NCBI RefSeq assembly: GCF_021462225.1
Contig: NC_061816.1
Coordinates: forward strand, 11,867,390 to 11,931,389
Length of the DNA stretch: 64,000 nucleotides
Source: Girardinichthys multiradiatus
Lineage: Eukaryota > Chordata > Actinopteri > Cyprinodontiformes > Goodeidae
Reading direction: 5' to 3'
Position 1 is the first letter of the stretch. Every line of letters begins with the position of its first letter. The notes under the pieces were generated by a model. It saw nothing but the letters and a program-made list of their open reading frames with translations. It was not told the DNA's origin and searched no databases. A program made the position numbers and the translations under genes. Shown piece after piece: positions 1-12,278 of the stretch.

Positions 1-370
1 TTTTTTAATGCTGCAGAGTTTATACTTCAGCATCTTAAATCACCTGCAGGTCAACCAACCCCAGCTCATGGTTTGACGTGAAGTTCTAATTATAAACCAT
101 TTTGGGAGCTGAGCATTTTTTCATTCTCAGTGTACAGTAGAATTAGCCAGTCTTCCTGTTTTCCATCCAATCAGTTATCAAATCAATGATCAGTACTTTT
201 ACTGTGTTTAGATAATCATTTTAATCCCATATTAAGGGACCCAATTTAATGTGTGCCTGCATTCCAACTTTACATTTATATGCACAAACAGGTCTGCTTT
301 ACTAAAGATACGTTTTTAAACGAGTTTTAAAAATGGACAGTGGTTTGAACTGTCAAATGTTCAAGGGTAC
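1..370. other. Unannotated AT-rich DNA
   Basis: I see no gene or recognisable repeat here. The last bases form a short palindrome around GGTACC that abuts the truncated left end of the neighbouring Tc1-like element. Confidence 0.5.
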
Positions 371-1712
371 CCCTTGAACTTTTCAACCTCTTGCCACATT
401 TCAGGCTTCAAACATAAAGATATAAAATTCTATTTTTTTGTGAAGAATCAACAACAAGTGGGACACAATCGTGAAGTGGAATGAAATTTATTGGATGTGT
501 CAAACGTTTTTAACAAAAAACTGAAAAGTGGGGCGTGCAATATTATTTGGCCCCCTTGCGTTAATACTTTGTAGCGCCACCCTTTGCTGCAGTTACAGCT
601 GCAAGTCGCTTGGGGTTTGTCTCTATCAGTTTTCACATTGAGAGACTGAAATTCTTGCCCATTCTTCCTTGCAAAACAGCTGGAGCTCAGTGAGGTTGGA
701 TGGAGAGCATTCATGAACCGCAGTCTTCAGCTCTTTCCACAGATTCTTGATTGGATTTAGGTCTGGACTTTGACAGTGGGGATGGTGTGTTCAGGGTGAT
801 GAGCTGTGTTGCTTTTACGCCAAACATATCATTTTGCATTGTGGCCAAACAGTTTGATTTTGGTTTCATCTGACCAGAGCACCTTCTTCCACATGTTTGG
901 TGTGTCTCCCAGGTGGCTTGTGGCAAACTTTAAACGAGACCTTTTATGGATATCTTTGAGAAATGGCTTTCTTCTTGCCACTCTTCCATGAAGGCCAGAT
1001 TTGTGGAATGTACGACTGATTGTTTTCCTATGGACAGACTCTCCCACCTCAGCTGTAGATCTCTGCAGTTCATCCAGAGTGATCATGGGCCTCTTGGCTG
1101 CATCTCTGATCAGTCTTCTCCTTGTTCGAGATGCAAGTTTAGAGGGACGGCCGGGTCTTGGTAGATTTGCAGTGGTCTGATACTCCTTCCATTCAAATAT
1201 GATTGCTGGCACAGTGCTCCTTGGGATGTTTAAAGCTTGGGAAATCTTTTTGTATCCAAATCCGGCTTTAAACTTCTCCACAACAGCATCTCGGACCTGC
1301 CTGGTGTGTTCCTTGGTCTTCATGATGCTCTCTGTGCTTTGAACAGAACCCTGAGACTATCACAGAGCAGGTGCATTTATACGGAGACTTGATTACACAC
1401 AGGTGGATTCTATTTATCATCATCAGTCATTTGGGACAACATTGGATCATTCAAAGATCCTTACTGAACTTCTGGAGTGAGTTTGCTGCACTGAAAGTAA
1501 AGGGGCCAAATAATATTGCATGCCTCACTTTTCAGTTATTTGTTAAACAAGTTTGACACATCCAATAAATTTCATTCCACTTCACGATTGTGTCCCACTT
1601 GTTGTTGATTCTTCACAAAAAATTTGAATTTTATATTTTTATATTTGAAGCCTGAAATGTGGCAAGAGGTTGAAAAGTTCAAGGGGGCCGAATACTTTCG
1701 CAAGGCACTGTA
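371..1712 (-). mobile_element. Tc1-like DNA transposon, internally deleted
   Basis: Two long inverted repeats face each other: roughly 371-580 on the left and 1500-1712 on the right. Both contain the same words (for example AACAAGTGGGACACAATCGTG, read in opposite directions). The right end finishes in CACTGTA, the usual Tc1 terminus beside a TA target. The left end lacks about the outer 30 bp, starting directly at CCCTTGAAC, so the element cannot be cut out normally. The transposase frame runs on the minus strand from 1323 and is missing its centre. Family assignment to a common fish Tc1 lineage is from memory of its consensus. Non-autonomous and probably dead. Confidence 0.9.
561..1323 (-). 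pseudogene. Tc1 transposase remnant lacking the catalytic centre
   Basis: The frame starts at the ATG complementary to 1321-1323 with MKTKEHTRQVRDAVV, a standard Tc1 N-terminus, and stays open for 164 codons. It holds the first helix-turn-helix (KISQALNIPRST), a GRPSKL AT-hook-like motif, the second DNA-binding half, and the first catalytic Asp in LWSDETK. The frame is then shifted. After the HTIPTV segment the sequence jumps directly to SPDLNPIKNLW, so the block with the second catalytic Asp (the DNDPKH region in relatives) is gone, and the usual PIENLW Glu reads as Lys. A further single-base loss near 628 shifts the last ~30 codons. The protein would be inactive in catalysis. Confidence 0.88.
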
Positions 1713-2497
1713 AATAACAAACTCAGGGAAACAGAGCTAAGAAAATTATAACAAAAAAGATATAAGAACCTGGCAAATAAGAATTAACAAAAGAAACTAT
1801 AAAGGAAACCCTAACTGCAAAAGTAAAGAAACCCAAACGAACACTGACTGAAACTAACTGGGAGGGAAGCAGAGAAAGCGAACGCTAGAATAAATGCAAA
1901 CCGAAATGTAAACAATAAGTGTAACTAAGTATAGTGGCAAACAATAACTGAAAGCTAACCTATCAGAAGGAACTGAAACAATAGAGACTAACACGAGGAA
2001 CTAAACTAGGGATAAAGCTGGGAAGAACTACAAATATAAAGGGAAACGAATACTGAGTAAATAACAACTGAAGGGGAACTAATGACAAGAGGACAAGAGT
2101 AGGAATAGGGAAAAGTATCTAATAAACTAAAAGATTGCAGTAAGAGACAAATAACCTAACCATAAACAAACACAGAAACACTAAACGGGAAACTAAACAA
2201 GAGAACCCAAAGAACCAAGAGAACTGTAATAATTATAATAATAATAATAATAATAATAGGAGAAAATCATTCTAAGTAATAAATAAATAAATGAGAAAGC
2301 AACCACCAAGGGAACTATGGGTGAGAAAGAACTACTAAAACTAGGAGGCAGGAGAGAGAACAAAACTATCAGGAAACAGAAGGAATAACAAACTTGACTA
2401 CTAAACCCAAAGAAATAGAAACACCAAACTGAAGAGTAAATAAACACGAAACTAAAACAAAGTCCACAATGGCAGATCCTGACAAGCAGATGAAGAT
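1713..2497 (-). repeat. A-rich strand-biased dispersed repeat
   Basis: The plus strand is almost free of T runs and is built of endlessly varied AACTAAAC / GGAAAC / AGAACC words. The minus strand reads as the TTTAGTTT-type DNA seen in many fish repeats. It directly joins the broken 3' side of the LINE at 2498. Similar blocks lie at 37175-37735 and 56565-56880 in the same sense, and at 29820-30050 and 51000-51470 in the opposite sense. I cannot name the family. Confidence 0.5.
2228..2258. repeat. (TAA)n microsatellite
   Basis: About nine near-perfect trinucleotide units lie inside the A-rich block. Confidence 0.9.
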
Positions 2498-3170
2498 TCA
2501 CACCCTGCAGTTTTTACCGAAAACATCGGTTAAATATGACCTAAGCCACTCCAGAGCAGTGTTATCAATGCCTACTTGGTACTGTAGCCGTGACAATAAA
2601 ATGCTGTTGTCCACTGTGTCAAAAGCAGCCGTCAGCAAAACAAGAACCACATAATCACTAGATTCACATGCAAGGAGAATATCATTATAAACTCTCATCA
2701 GGGCTGACTCTGTGCTATGAAAAGTTTTAAAACCAGACTGGAACACATTTATAATGTTATTATCAAGGGAAGATTTTTACTGAATATAAACAATTTTTCC
2801 AAGATCTTTGACATTAGAGGAAGCTTGGAGATGGGCCTAAAGTTCCCCAGCACATTAGGACCAAGACCAGGTTTCTTTATCAGGTGCTGTACCACAGCAT
2901 GTTTAAAATTAGCAGGAACTACTCCAGATAACAGACTGCTATTAGGAAGAGCAAGGACAAAGTGCCTGAAACATGGAAAAAACCTCTTTAAAAAGACATG
3001 GTGGAAGGAGACCCAGAGGGCTTACTTTGGGCAGCCATCTCCATTAAAAGTGACACAGTCACAGGATCAAACTGATTAAAAAGAGCAGAGCAGGGAACAA
3101 GGACAGAAGGATCACAGTTTGGGCATAGTATGACAGCCTTTATAGAGGTAACCTTAAAGATCTGAAGGGA
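2498..3170 (-). pseudogene. LINE reverse transcriptase N-terminal fragment
   Basis: Fragments on the minus strand read KVTSIKAVI, LFNQFDPVTVSLL, then a shifted stretch, and finally FQSGFKTFHSTESALMRVYNDILLA followed by AAFDTVD and WLRSYLTD. These are the fingers and motif-A regions of an L2-group reverse transcriptase. The DLT triplet expected before AAFDTVD is reduced to LT. Motifs C to E are missing because homology ends at about 2498. It is not functional. Confidence 0.8.
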
Positions 3171-3444
3171 CACCTGTGACTTGTCTTTTCTTCACCTGCG
3201 CTCTGCTCGACAACATTCACGTCTAGCAGCTCGAGTCCTTTCATTAAACCAGGGTTCAGGTCTAGCCCTGGGCTGCTTTGTCTTTAAGGGAGTAACAGTA
3301 TCCAATACAGTCAGACAGGAAGAGTGGAGCGGGGGAATAAGCTCCTCAACATCCCTTACAGCAGGTGGACAGAGCTGATGAAACGCCTCACCAAACTGGC
3401 AGGCAGTGGAGGGGTTGATAATCCGGCAGCTCTGAATAGGAGCA

Positions 3445-4131
3445 CTAGGTCTTAAATGGATCACAAATGAGAAACGTTTGGAATATCACAAACGTGTCAT
3501 CAGAAATTATGGGATCATAAATCTCCAAGTTGGACACCGGTAATCCAAAGGAAAACACAAGGCCTAATGTATGACCTTTTTCATGTGTGGGACAAGACAC
3601 AGATTGCGCCAAATTAAAAGAGTCGATCAAAGTTAAGAATTCTGTTACCAGAGGTTTATCTGGGCAACAAACAAGTATGTTAAAGCCACCTACAATAATG
3701 ACGTGGTCATATCCAGTCAAAATCTCTGACAGAAATTTAGAAAAGTCATTAATAAAATCCTTATTATATTTGGGTGGACGGTAGATGACAGCAAACAGTA
3801 CCGGGTCAGAATGACCCACCTCGAAGGAAGTCGGCTCAAAGCTGGAGAATTGAGATTGTTTAAAGCGCTGTTTGCAATTAAGAACACTTTTATACACTGC
3901 TGCAGTTCCTCCTCCACGGCACGATGTTCGTGAAGAGTTAAGATAACAGCAGCCTGTTGGTAAAGGTTCTGAAAGAGCAGCTGATTCAATCTCACTCAAC
4001 CATGTCTCTGTAAAACAGAGAAAGTCCAGATCGTAGGAGCTGAAGTAATCCCTCAGAGTGAAAGTTTTGTTGACTGCCGATCGGACGTTCACCAGGCTGA
4101 TCCTGGCTGGAGTCATCCGCACCCACGACAT
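3445..4131 (-). pseudogene. LINE apurinic-type endonuclease domain, catalytically degraded
   Basis: This 228-codon open stretch is the endonuclease half of the L2-group protein. Visible landmarks are SLVNVRSAVNKT near the N-terminus, the catalytic-Glu motif FTETWL, RTSCRGGGTA, VIYRPPK, VGGFNI, THEKGHTLGLV and IISDDTF. In active relatives the last motifs read GDFN, HTLDL and SDH, so two aspartates have become glycine and the final histidine is lost. The domain should not cut DNA. It normally nicks the genomic target to start target-primed reverse transcription. The leader upstream (4132-4534) is in another frame, so the true start is lost. Confidence 0.82.
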
Positions 4132-4534
4132 GGATCAGATAAGCATCCACCGGATCCAGAACACTCCAAGGCAGAAACACACCAGAAAAAATAGCAGAGA
4201 CTGGTCCAGAGCCCCTGGATTGCGGCAGCTGTATCTTTAGCCTCACCAGGCGTCCTCCTCGTTTGCCACGACAACTGTGACGTTTCCGTCGCTGGTGGAT
4301 CTCCAGAGCCAGGCGTAGGAAAGCTGAGACTCCTGACAGGTGCTGGGGGAAGGTTGCATGTTCCCAGGCTTCAAAAGAAACCACATTATTTGCAAGCAGT
4401 CTTAAATCCAGTAATGTTCGGTGATCATACACCAGCAGGGACTTGATTTTACTCACACCAAAAGTCATAAACAACAGGACAATTATTAAGATTGGCAGCG
4501 AGAGACAGCCTGCCACATGCATAATCATCATCAT

Positions 4535-7500
4535 ATGAGTAAAGATGTTTGTTTTTAAGATTCATTTTGCTCCCTTGTTGTCACAACAGCTTTTCCTATG
4601 TTTTCAAAACAGCCTTGCAATGTTTTACCATAGTATAAAAACTCCTCTGTTTTCAAGCCACCTCTCTTGTCTTTTCCAAGGTTGCCCAGCATTATGATAC
4701 CTCTACCACCATGTTTCAGAGGATGTGAGGTATTTTCTTAAGAATTGTTTTATTTCGCTCCCTACTTTAATTCTCAGCTTTGCTAATGTTTTCAAACTCG
4801 GTAGTCTTTTTCCAACATTTCTCTACTGAGACACAAATAAATTAATATTTTATTTTAATCCAGTAGAAAAACTGTCAAGAATCTTCTGTTGCTTTTTTTA
4901 AACCAAGTTAAAATATTTTAACAAGATATTTTTGGGATCTAAAATCTTATTTGGTCTTATTTGGACATATTGCATATACTGCACTTATAATTTATTGGGA
5001 ATTATGCATGTTTTCTCTGATTCTACAGTTTGAACCTAAGTAGGGGACTGATTGGCACTGAAATGTCTAAAGGAAGCAGTGTGCATGGATAAAACTGTCT
5101 AACCAACCCACAGTGCTGTAGCTGTGTGAAAGCTCTGCTGCTCAAATGCTTCTGTTGGACTCTGGAGCAACAATAGATTCATAAGGGTTTTGTTTGCATT
5201 TATGTTTTGTTCACATTTTTGTTCATTTATTTATTGATTTTGGTTAACGGATGCATGTTAGAGGTGAATATATGGACTGAACCTTAATTTGAATCTAATA
5301 CAATCTAAAATGATGAAGCTACAAAATGCTGAAGCGAAGTATAATTGACCTTTAGTATCTTTTCTTTGTCCATCTGTCTGCTCCTTATATCATGGTCTCA
5401 TTCCTGTCTGACCAGATCATGTGACCTTTTCTCAGAGTTATTTTCTGTAGTCTGGGTATTCTGTCTCAACATCCAGTTATTTGGGACATTCCCTGTCAGC
5501 CAAATCGGAGCATTGGGGTTTATGCAATGCAGACCCTTGTTGGAGCAAAGTTATTTTACATGACGTCACTTTCTTGCAAAAAAGGTTCCTGATGGAATGA
5601 CCTGTTGCTCTAATCTGCTTGTACAGTGATACTTGAAACGATAATTTGTGGTTGAACTGGGCTTCCACTATTCCACTATGCCACTGTTGTAAAGGCAATG
5701 GAATGATTGCATTTTCAACTACATTGCAGATTGGGAGGTGTTTCCCATAATTAGCAAGTTAGCTGTTATTAGGAGCTTCCTGACATTATATAGATAAAAA
5801 ATAGCCATTTGTGAGCCAATGTTATTCAGGGTTTGGGTCATTTGTTCCATTCACCTCCTGTGTTGTTTTGGGTCATTGAGTTTTAATAAGATGGAACAGA
5901 TAACCTATTTGGGAGAAAGCTTTGGCCACAAAGCCAGACGTAGGAACAAAATTAGGAAGAGAAATTGGGTTGGCCAATGCAAATACTCAAATAGCAGACA
6001 CAAAAATGTTTACTTCAGTTATAATGCCTTATCTAGCTATATAATCTTTTATTGTCAACAGGTATGGCAGAGCAGGTTTAAAAAACCCCTCATTGATTTA
6101 CAAAATAAAAATTGTTTATAAATTCAGGCCTCAAAATCTATCTGCCTTGGCTTGACTTTGCTTTAACTGCTTGCAGATGAAGCAGCTTTTCTGTCAAGGA
6201 AGTGTAAACATGTGGTCTCCTAATGATGAGCGACACATAATGGGAATCATCCTGCTTTAATTAGATTCAGTACACTCCCTTTACAGATTTAGCTTGCCAA
6301 ATCGGAGTTGGTGTAATCCATATCTACTTTGACACCGGGCCGTATTAGCAAAGTTCTTTTTAAAAACCATTGCGTATAGCTATGAAAATATAACTGGTGC
6401 TGATGATGACAAACTGCATGATCGATGGACTTTAACTAATCCAGTGTTTCACTGATGGCTATAAATCAGTTGTATTTTGAGTTTTTATTGAGTGTGGATG
6501 AAAAACAAGACAAATAAACCCCCAGCATTTGGCTGTCAGCTTAAATTTTTCTGTTATTAAAGAATGATGCAGTCATTTATGGTGTAATTATACCCACACC
6601 CTTTCCAAAAACAGAGAGTGGGAAATGCATTCCACGAATCTTTGCTTAAACACTTTTCTAGACATGCAGGAGGACGACTCCAAACAGTTCCACACTTAAA
6701 TTAACAAAAAAAGCCCTAAGACACACATTTCTTTCTAGCAGATAGCTTTTAACATTTAATTTTTAATAAAATACTTTTATTAGCAGAGCTGTTAAACCAA
6801 TATTACACCAATGTTCTCAGTAATAACAAAACAGAAGACAAATAAACACACTCACTATCATCATTATCTGTGCCACATGGCAAAAAGCTACAGACGCAAA
6901 TAAATTCCACAATTTCTCAAACAATAATTATTATTTAATTTTTTAACTTCCAGCAAATAAAACTAGTTTGTACAAGAACAAGGAATCAAAATTTGGAGGA
7001 TTCATGTGTCATACTTTTGTTTCGGTCTTCTTCTATAACAGTGCACCTTTCATAACTCCCAGCGTATTACAAATATTCTATTTTTTGATGGTTTTTGTCT
7101 TGAGTTCCTGTTCACACCAAAAGCACACACTTGTCTGTCAGTGCTACAGTGCAACTTCTCAGCTGATGAAAATACATTATTTCCTGCTACTTTTCTGTAG
7201 TAGTGGTCAAGTTTAGTTCCTATGTATATCACCATGGAAAGCCTCCGCTTTCAGTGCACTTTCTTACAATAATATGCAACAAACCGACCTTAAACAATCC
7301 AACAACTTTTAAAACAATAATTTGTATCATTTTTAAACAGCTACTGTTTTGCCCTTACTGTACAGTTTCTTATTTTTTGTTTTTATATTTTTTACCATCG
7401 TGTTGACCTGCATGCTTCCATTTTCCTTCATTTTACTATTGATGCAGCTGAATTTCCCCAGTGTGGAACAATAGCGGACATTTTTATTTTATTCTACTCC

Positions 7501-9932
7501 ACTCAACTTCTCTAACCTCCTGCAGCAGCTATCTCTGTAGCACTGCTAAAGCTAGCATGTATGTAAACAGGAACAACAAATTATGATTTTGTGGATTCAG
7601 GGCCCATATTCACAAAGGATCCTAAGACTACTGGTAGCTCCTATTGACGTCATTCTAAGAAAAATCGTTGAATTTCTCAAATTCTACGATTTTTCTATAC
7701 TATTATTTTTTTTGTTTCTTCCTCTAGTAGGGCTACAGCTACCGACATGTTTTGCTAACGTCTTTGATGCTGCTTGTCCAATGTTACTGTGCTGCAGCTA
7801 AGATAATTTCAGCTAACATATTTTATATAGACAAACCATTAATCTTTGCAGGTGTTTTAAAAAATGCTGTTCAGCTAGGTTGCCATGTCCCGCCATGAAA
7901 GCCCTCACTTCCTGTATGATTGCATCCACCTGGTTCTGATTCAAATAATATTATACTGATGATCCACGGAATAAATCTGACAAACTTATGTTTGAGTGAA
8001 AATGTTCTCATGATAGCAAGTCAGTTTCAATACTCATAAAACCACCTTCATAAGTTCACAAGTGTAAACTAGCTTAGTAGCCATTTGCTCATGGTGAAAT
8101 ATTTACAAGCCATTAACAGTCGAAAAACAAGCAGAGACGTCTACAGTCGCCACCTTTCAACAAGCACTTATTTATTAGAGTGGTTGGAGGATAGGAATCT
8201 GACAACACACACGGCTCCCTGGAATGCGCCAAGCAGTCCTTTAATGACACATTTGAATTCCTGAGCAGTAAACAAAAGCAAGAAAAAGAACAAATGCACA
8301 CCTTTCTGCCAGAACACGACTCCACAGCATTAACATTCCTCTGGAAAAATCTGAGGATTGTAAGAGCAGCCGTGGAGAGAAGGTGGTGGTGTCAATGAGT
8401 GCAGTGTTTATGCCTATTTAGAATGAGTAAAACTGACTTTTCACACTGTGTATATTTAATCCCTTGCATATTTTACTTGCTTTGTAGTGCAAAAGTTCTA
8501 CTGAGAAAAAAACCCCACATTTTTCACCAGGAGCCAGCGAAAAGATTTCACATAGGGAGGGTTGTTTCCTTTGACCAAAAACAAGGAACCAAACCTCAAA
8601 ATCCTCTGCTGGGACTATAATTAAAGGACCTTTGTGTGGGTCCTGCCATAATACCTTAACCTAAGCCAGAAATAGGACTGTAAAGAGCTACGTAACAAAA
8701 ACAGCTTCTGCATTCTGGCTGCATTATGAAACTATTTTCTGCTGGAGCAGCATCATACATCACAAAGGAAAGAGACATATTCTTTACGGACCAAGTCACG
8801 CGAAAATCTGATCAAACCCCAAGAGAGCAATGAAAACACCTGGGCAAATACACCAATCCTAAAATCCCTGAGAGGTAATCATTCAGTGTTATTGGTTCAA
8901 GCTGAGGAGAAGGTAAAGAGGAAGCACTGGAAATATGTCTTTACACAGGTACTATTACAGTGATTCAGGGGTTGAACTGCGACATGTTTCCATGAAAGCT
9001 CAGTTTATAATGGCTTCTGCTAGAGGCCAAGCAGTCTGCACACTACCAAAAATCTTTATCGATAAAGACTTCCATAAAGAAGCAAAGCAATCTTTGCTCA
9101 GGTTTGTAGAAATTATCTGAGACAGGAAGTTTTAAGACTAGTTTAAAAGCCTGGTCCACCAACATAATTTGCTGTTTTAGCTGTTGATACAACTTAAAAA
9201 GGTTTTCTAGTGCTGCTTTGACTTTGGGGACGTTGTTCTCAGTGTTTTTTAATATTCCAACTTTGGTATTTGCCTTCCCTTTCCTTGTAGATACAGAAGT
9301 TCTGAGAGCTATTTGTTGAAGTGCATCTCATTAAATTTAAATGGTGACTCTAGTTTGATACTCCAACTCGAATTGCAAAAATAAAACTACTTAGATTCAT
9401 GCCCTATAGACTTGACTTGGACTTCTTTTTTGACAAAGTCTTAGAAACAGCTTTTATCTCTAGTAATGAAGACTGAAAGGAGGCCCATATGTGAGCTACA
9501 GACCACAGCTGCTGGGCATGTTTTACTGTGAAAGGATGCACTTGATTATTAGTGAGTGATGTTGGTGGATTATGGGCTGTTAACGGCTCATAACACTCTG
9601 TTCATGTTATTTGTAGCTTCATAATAATTACCCCAATAATGTATCTCCAACTGAACACTATTAAAGGACTTTGGAAACAAAATAAACATAACGTTTCTCT
9701 GGCATTCTCTTACTACTAAGCTAAGTGCAACATTACAAGGACACTTCCTGCTGAAAACATCAAAATAAAAGCACATTTCTAAGCCATTCAGAAATGTGGC
9801 ACTTGTTTATTTACTCAACATTTTGCCTCAATGATTGTGTGGTAATTAAAACATTAGATTTGAACATCTTTACTATTAAGATAAAAGCTTATTTTTATTT
9901 CTAGAGGTAACTATTATATTTGATCAAGTTTC
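4535..9932. other. Unannotated AT-rich DNA, no gene recognised
   Basis: All open frames here are short and show no family motif. A tiny match to the Tc1 phrase for the GGSIM(L/M) block (ACCACCATGTTTCA near 4708-4722) may be a scrap of transposase. I see nothing else that I can support over this 5.4 kb. Confidence 0.5.
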
Positions 9933-9968
9933 AATATAATATATAATATAATATAATATAATATAATA
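9933..9968. repeat. (TATAA)n short tandem repeat
   Basis: About seven copies of a TATAA pentamer with slight variation near the left edge. Confidence 0.9.
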
Positions 9969-11509
9969 GAAACAGAGCCTTTAGCAGATATCTTGGGATG
10001 GAGTATTAAATGTTCAAGGAAAACGATTAATAAATGTTAGAAAATGTAATGATAACTTAAATGTTTATTTAGTAATATATGCCTAGGGAAAAACAGATCA
10101 GGTTTAGGATCCTAAACTACAGCGATGCAAGGTTAGAACTGCACTATATGTCATGGATTTGATAGGAAAATGTTTATTTAAGTTGCTAGAGACTTGAGAC
10201 TTTGAAAAAATGAACTGTGACCTGACCATCTTCTGTCAGCTCCTGGATTCCAATCAGATTCTCAGTGTAGGTGTACCCACCTGGCCACCTGTGGCTGATC
10301 TTCAGGATATCTTTGTCAGATTAAGTGTCCAAGAGATCATTGCAACTCGGCTCAATTTACATATACCCCTGGGTCCCCTCTAGGTTTTCAACCCCTTCCT
10401 CTTGTGATGAACTACCCCAAAGACACAATAAAGACAGGCTGTCCTGTGAAGTGTTATTTGTTTTGCACGAGTGAAAGAACTTCCTTAAGGTCAGAGAAAA
10501 CTGGAACACTTGGGGAATCCAAAGTTCAGTTTATATTTGGCAACATCTTACTTACATTCTTCTCCCTCTTTGAGGCTGTGGCCATAAATCTATTAAACAG
10601 GAGTGAAACATGTCCAGAATCAGCAGTTTTTTTTCTTTGTTTTTCCAGATAAAGCATAGCACTGACTGTTTTAGCTGGAAGGAATGCCATCAAAACAAAG
10701 CAAAGTGTCCATGGAATAAAGATGACCTCAAAGAAGGATGACCTTTAAGCAAAATATAATTTTCCCTCCTGTCGGAAATGCATGAACTTCATAGGAAGTT
10801 CTTACCTCTAAATGAAGCCAATAATTACAAAATGTTAAGTTGAAATTGCAGGATTGACAGATTGTCTCTTCCTGCATCATCCATTAAACTCCACGCGTTG
10901 CTGCTTTTAAATAGGAACATTTCATTAGCTGAAACAAACCATTTCACAAACTTGTGGCAGCATGTGATTCCGTGGTATGCAGCGCTCAGAAACAAAGAAA
11001 TTTAAGCAGCTGTAAGAAGATCCGTCTAGAATGTTGTGTGAACAACCGCCTGACCCAGAACCACAACGGCAAACTCTGCCCTACCTCTCACATTGCCTGA
11101 AACTAAAACACGAGATGCAGAGACACAGAACGAGACGATGGTAGGAGACAGCTGATGCATGCCACCACAAAAATGCTGTTTAATTGTGGCAGAAACAAAC
11201 ACAGCCTCAAAGCAGAAAAAACATTAAGAAACGCTGCAGGTTGGGGTATGATGTTACTTGATAAAAATCGAGGCCATGAAAAAACATTGCAGCTTTTGGA
11301 AAACAAAATGGTGATTTGAAAATGATAAAGGCATCTTGTTTCCTTTGAATTCGATATAATCATATACTTCACAATACAGTCATGCTGCTGATTGTATGTT
11401 TATGCACCTAACTTTCTAAAGTAGTAATTTAAAAAAAGTTAGACATTAGAAAGAACCAGACTAAGTCCCCTGAAATTGTTTTAACATTATAACTAGTGAG
11501 GTATCAATG
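9969..11509. other. Unannotated DNA
   Basis: No open frame has recognisable content and no repeat family is apparent. Confidence 0.45.
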
Positions 11510-12278
11510 ATACAAACTTCAGTGTATTTTATTGGGATTTTATAGGATAGATTAACACAAAGTAGCAAATAATGGTGAAATTGTATTTTCATAAAACTCA
11601 AACTCAGTCAGATTGTAATTATGAATTTTCATGCAAAAGCTTCTACATCAGATTTAGGCCTGGACTTTGACTAGGCCATTGAAACACTTAAATATGCTTT
11701 GAGCCAAATCATTTCATTATAGTTGTGGATGTATATTTAGGCGCGTTTTTCTGCTGGAAGGTAAACCTCTGACCCCGTCTCAAATCTTATGTAGACGTAA
11801 CAGGTTTTCTTCAAGGAGTGCCTTGTATTTAACTCCATCCATCTTCCCATTACTTTTAATCTGCTTCACTCCCAATGCTGGAGAAAAAGCATCCCCACAG
11901 CATGATACTGCCAAAACATTCTGGTTTGCAGGCTGGATTTGTGGAGTGACGAACACCAAAGTTGTTGACAGATTCTCCATCCTGAGCTGTGGATCTCTAG
12001 CTTCTTCAGAGTTACTGTGGGTCTCTTGGCTGCTTCTCTCATCAATGCTCCCCTTGCCTGGCCTGCCAGATTTGATGGCTATGTCTTTGTAGTTTTAAGT
12101 GACTTCTGATGGTTACACTGCATTTTACTCAAGGGTATTAGAGTAAAAGGGGGCTGAATACAAAAGACAAAATGCTAACTTTTACGTGTTAAAACCCAAG
12201 TATGTGCTACTCTGTGATGATTTATCACATAAAATGTGGAAAGGTTCAAAAGGTATGAATACTTTTACAATGAACTAT
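11510..12278 (-). mobile_element. Tc1-like relict, heavily decayed
   Basis: The order of landmarks matches a minus-oriented fish Tc1. First come a decayed left inverted repeat (TGTATTTTATTGGGATTTTA near 11521), the phrase TTTAGGCCTGGACTTTGAC (11650) corresponding to SPDLNP, CTGCTGGAAGGTAAACCTCT (11752), and CTCCATCCATCTTCCCATTAC (11832). Then follow CCCACAGCATGATACTGCC (11895), the ELQ/TVTL region (11970-12030), and a right repeat with TATGAATACTTTTAC (12255). The centre between the GGSIM block and the N-terminal half is shortened. Many stops are present and no frame survives. Confidence 0.85.

Larger units (their letters stand above)
2498..4534 (-). mobile_element. L2-group LINE, decayed, 3' part missing
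   Basis: Minus-strand reading gives, in order, the N-terminal leader of the LINE polyprotein (YDHRTLLDLR, then RRKRHSCRGKRGGRLVRLK near 4280), the endonuclease, the linker (TPLKTKQPRARPEPW), and the start of reverse transcriptase (FQSGFKTFHSTESAL, AAFDTVDNSILLSRL). These pieces sit in different frames, so several frameshifts separate them. There is an internal gap near 3180: the linker ends at RRECCRAERR and resumes with KVTSIKAVI about 75 codons later in relatives. The element stops at about 2498 before the YADD motif, and the 3'UTR and tail are absent. Assignment to the L2/CR1 superfamily rests on these motifs. Confidence 0.85.

Noticed and set aside
2193..2501. 102-codon minus frame rich in Phe and Tyr
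   Set aside because: Produced by the A-rich repeat and the TAA microsatellite.
4690..4735. Tc1-like phrase ACCACCATGTTTCA
   Set aside because: Too short to separate from chance without an alignment.
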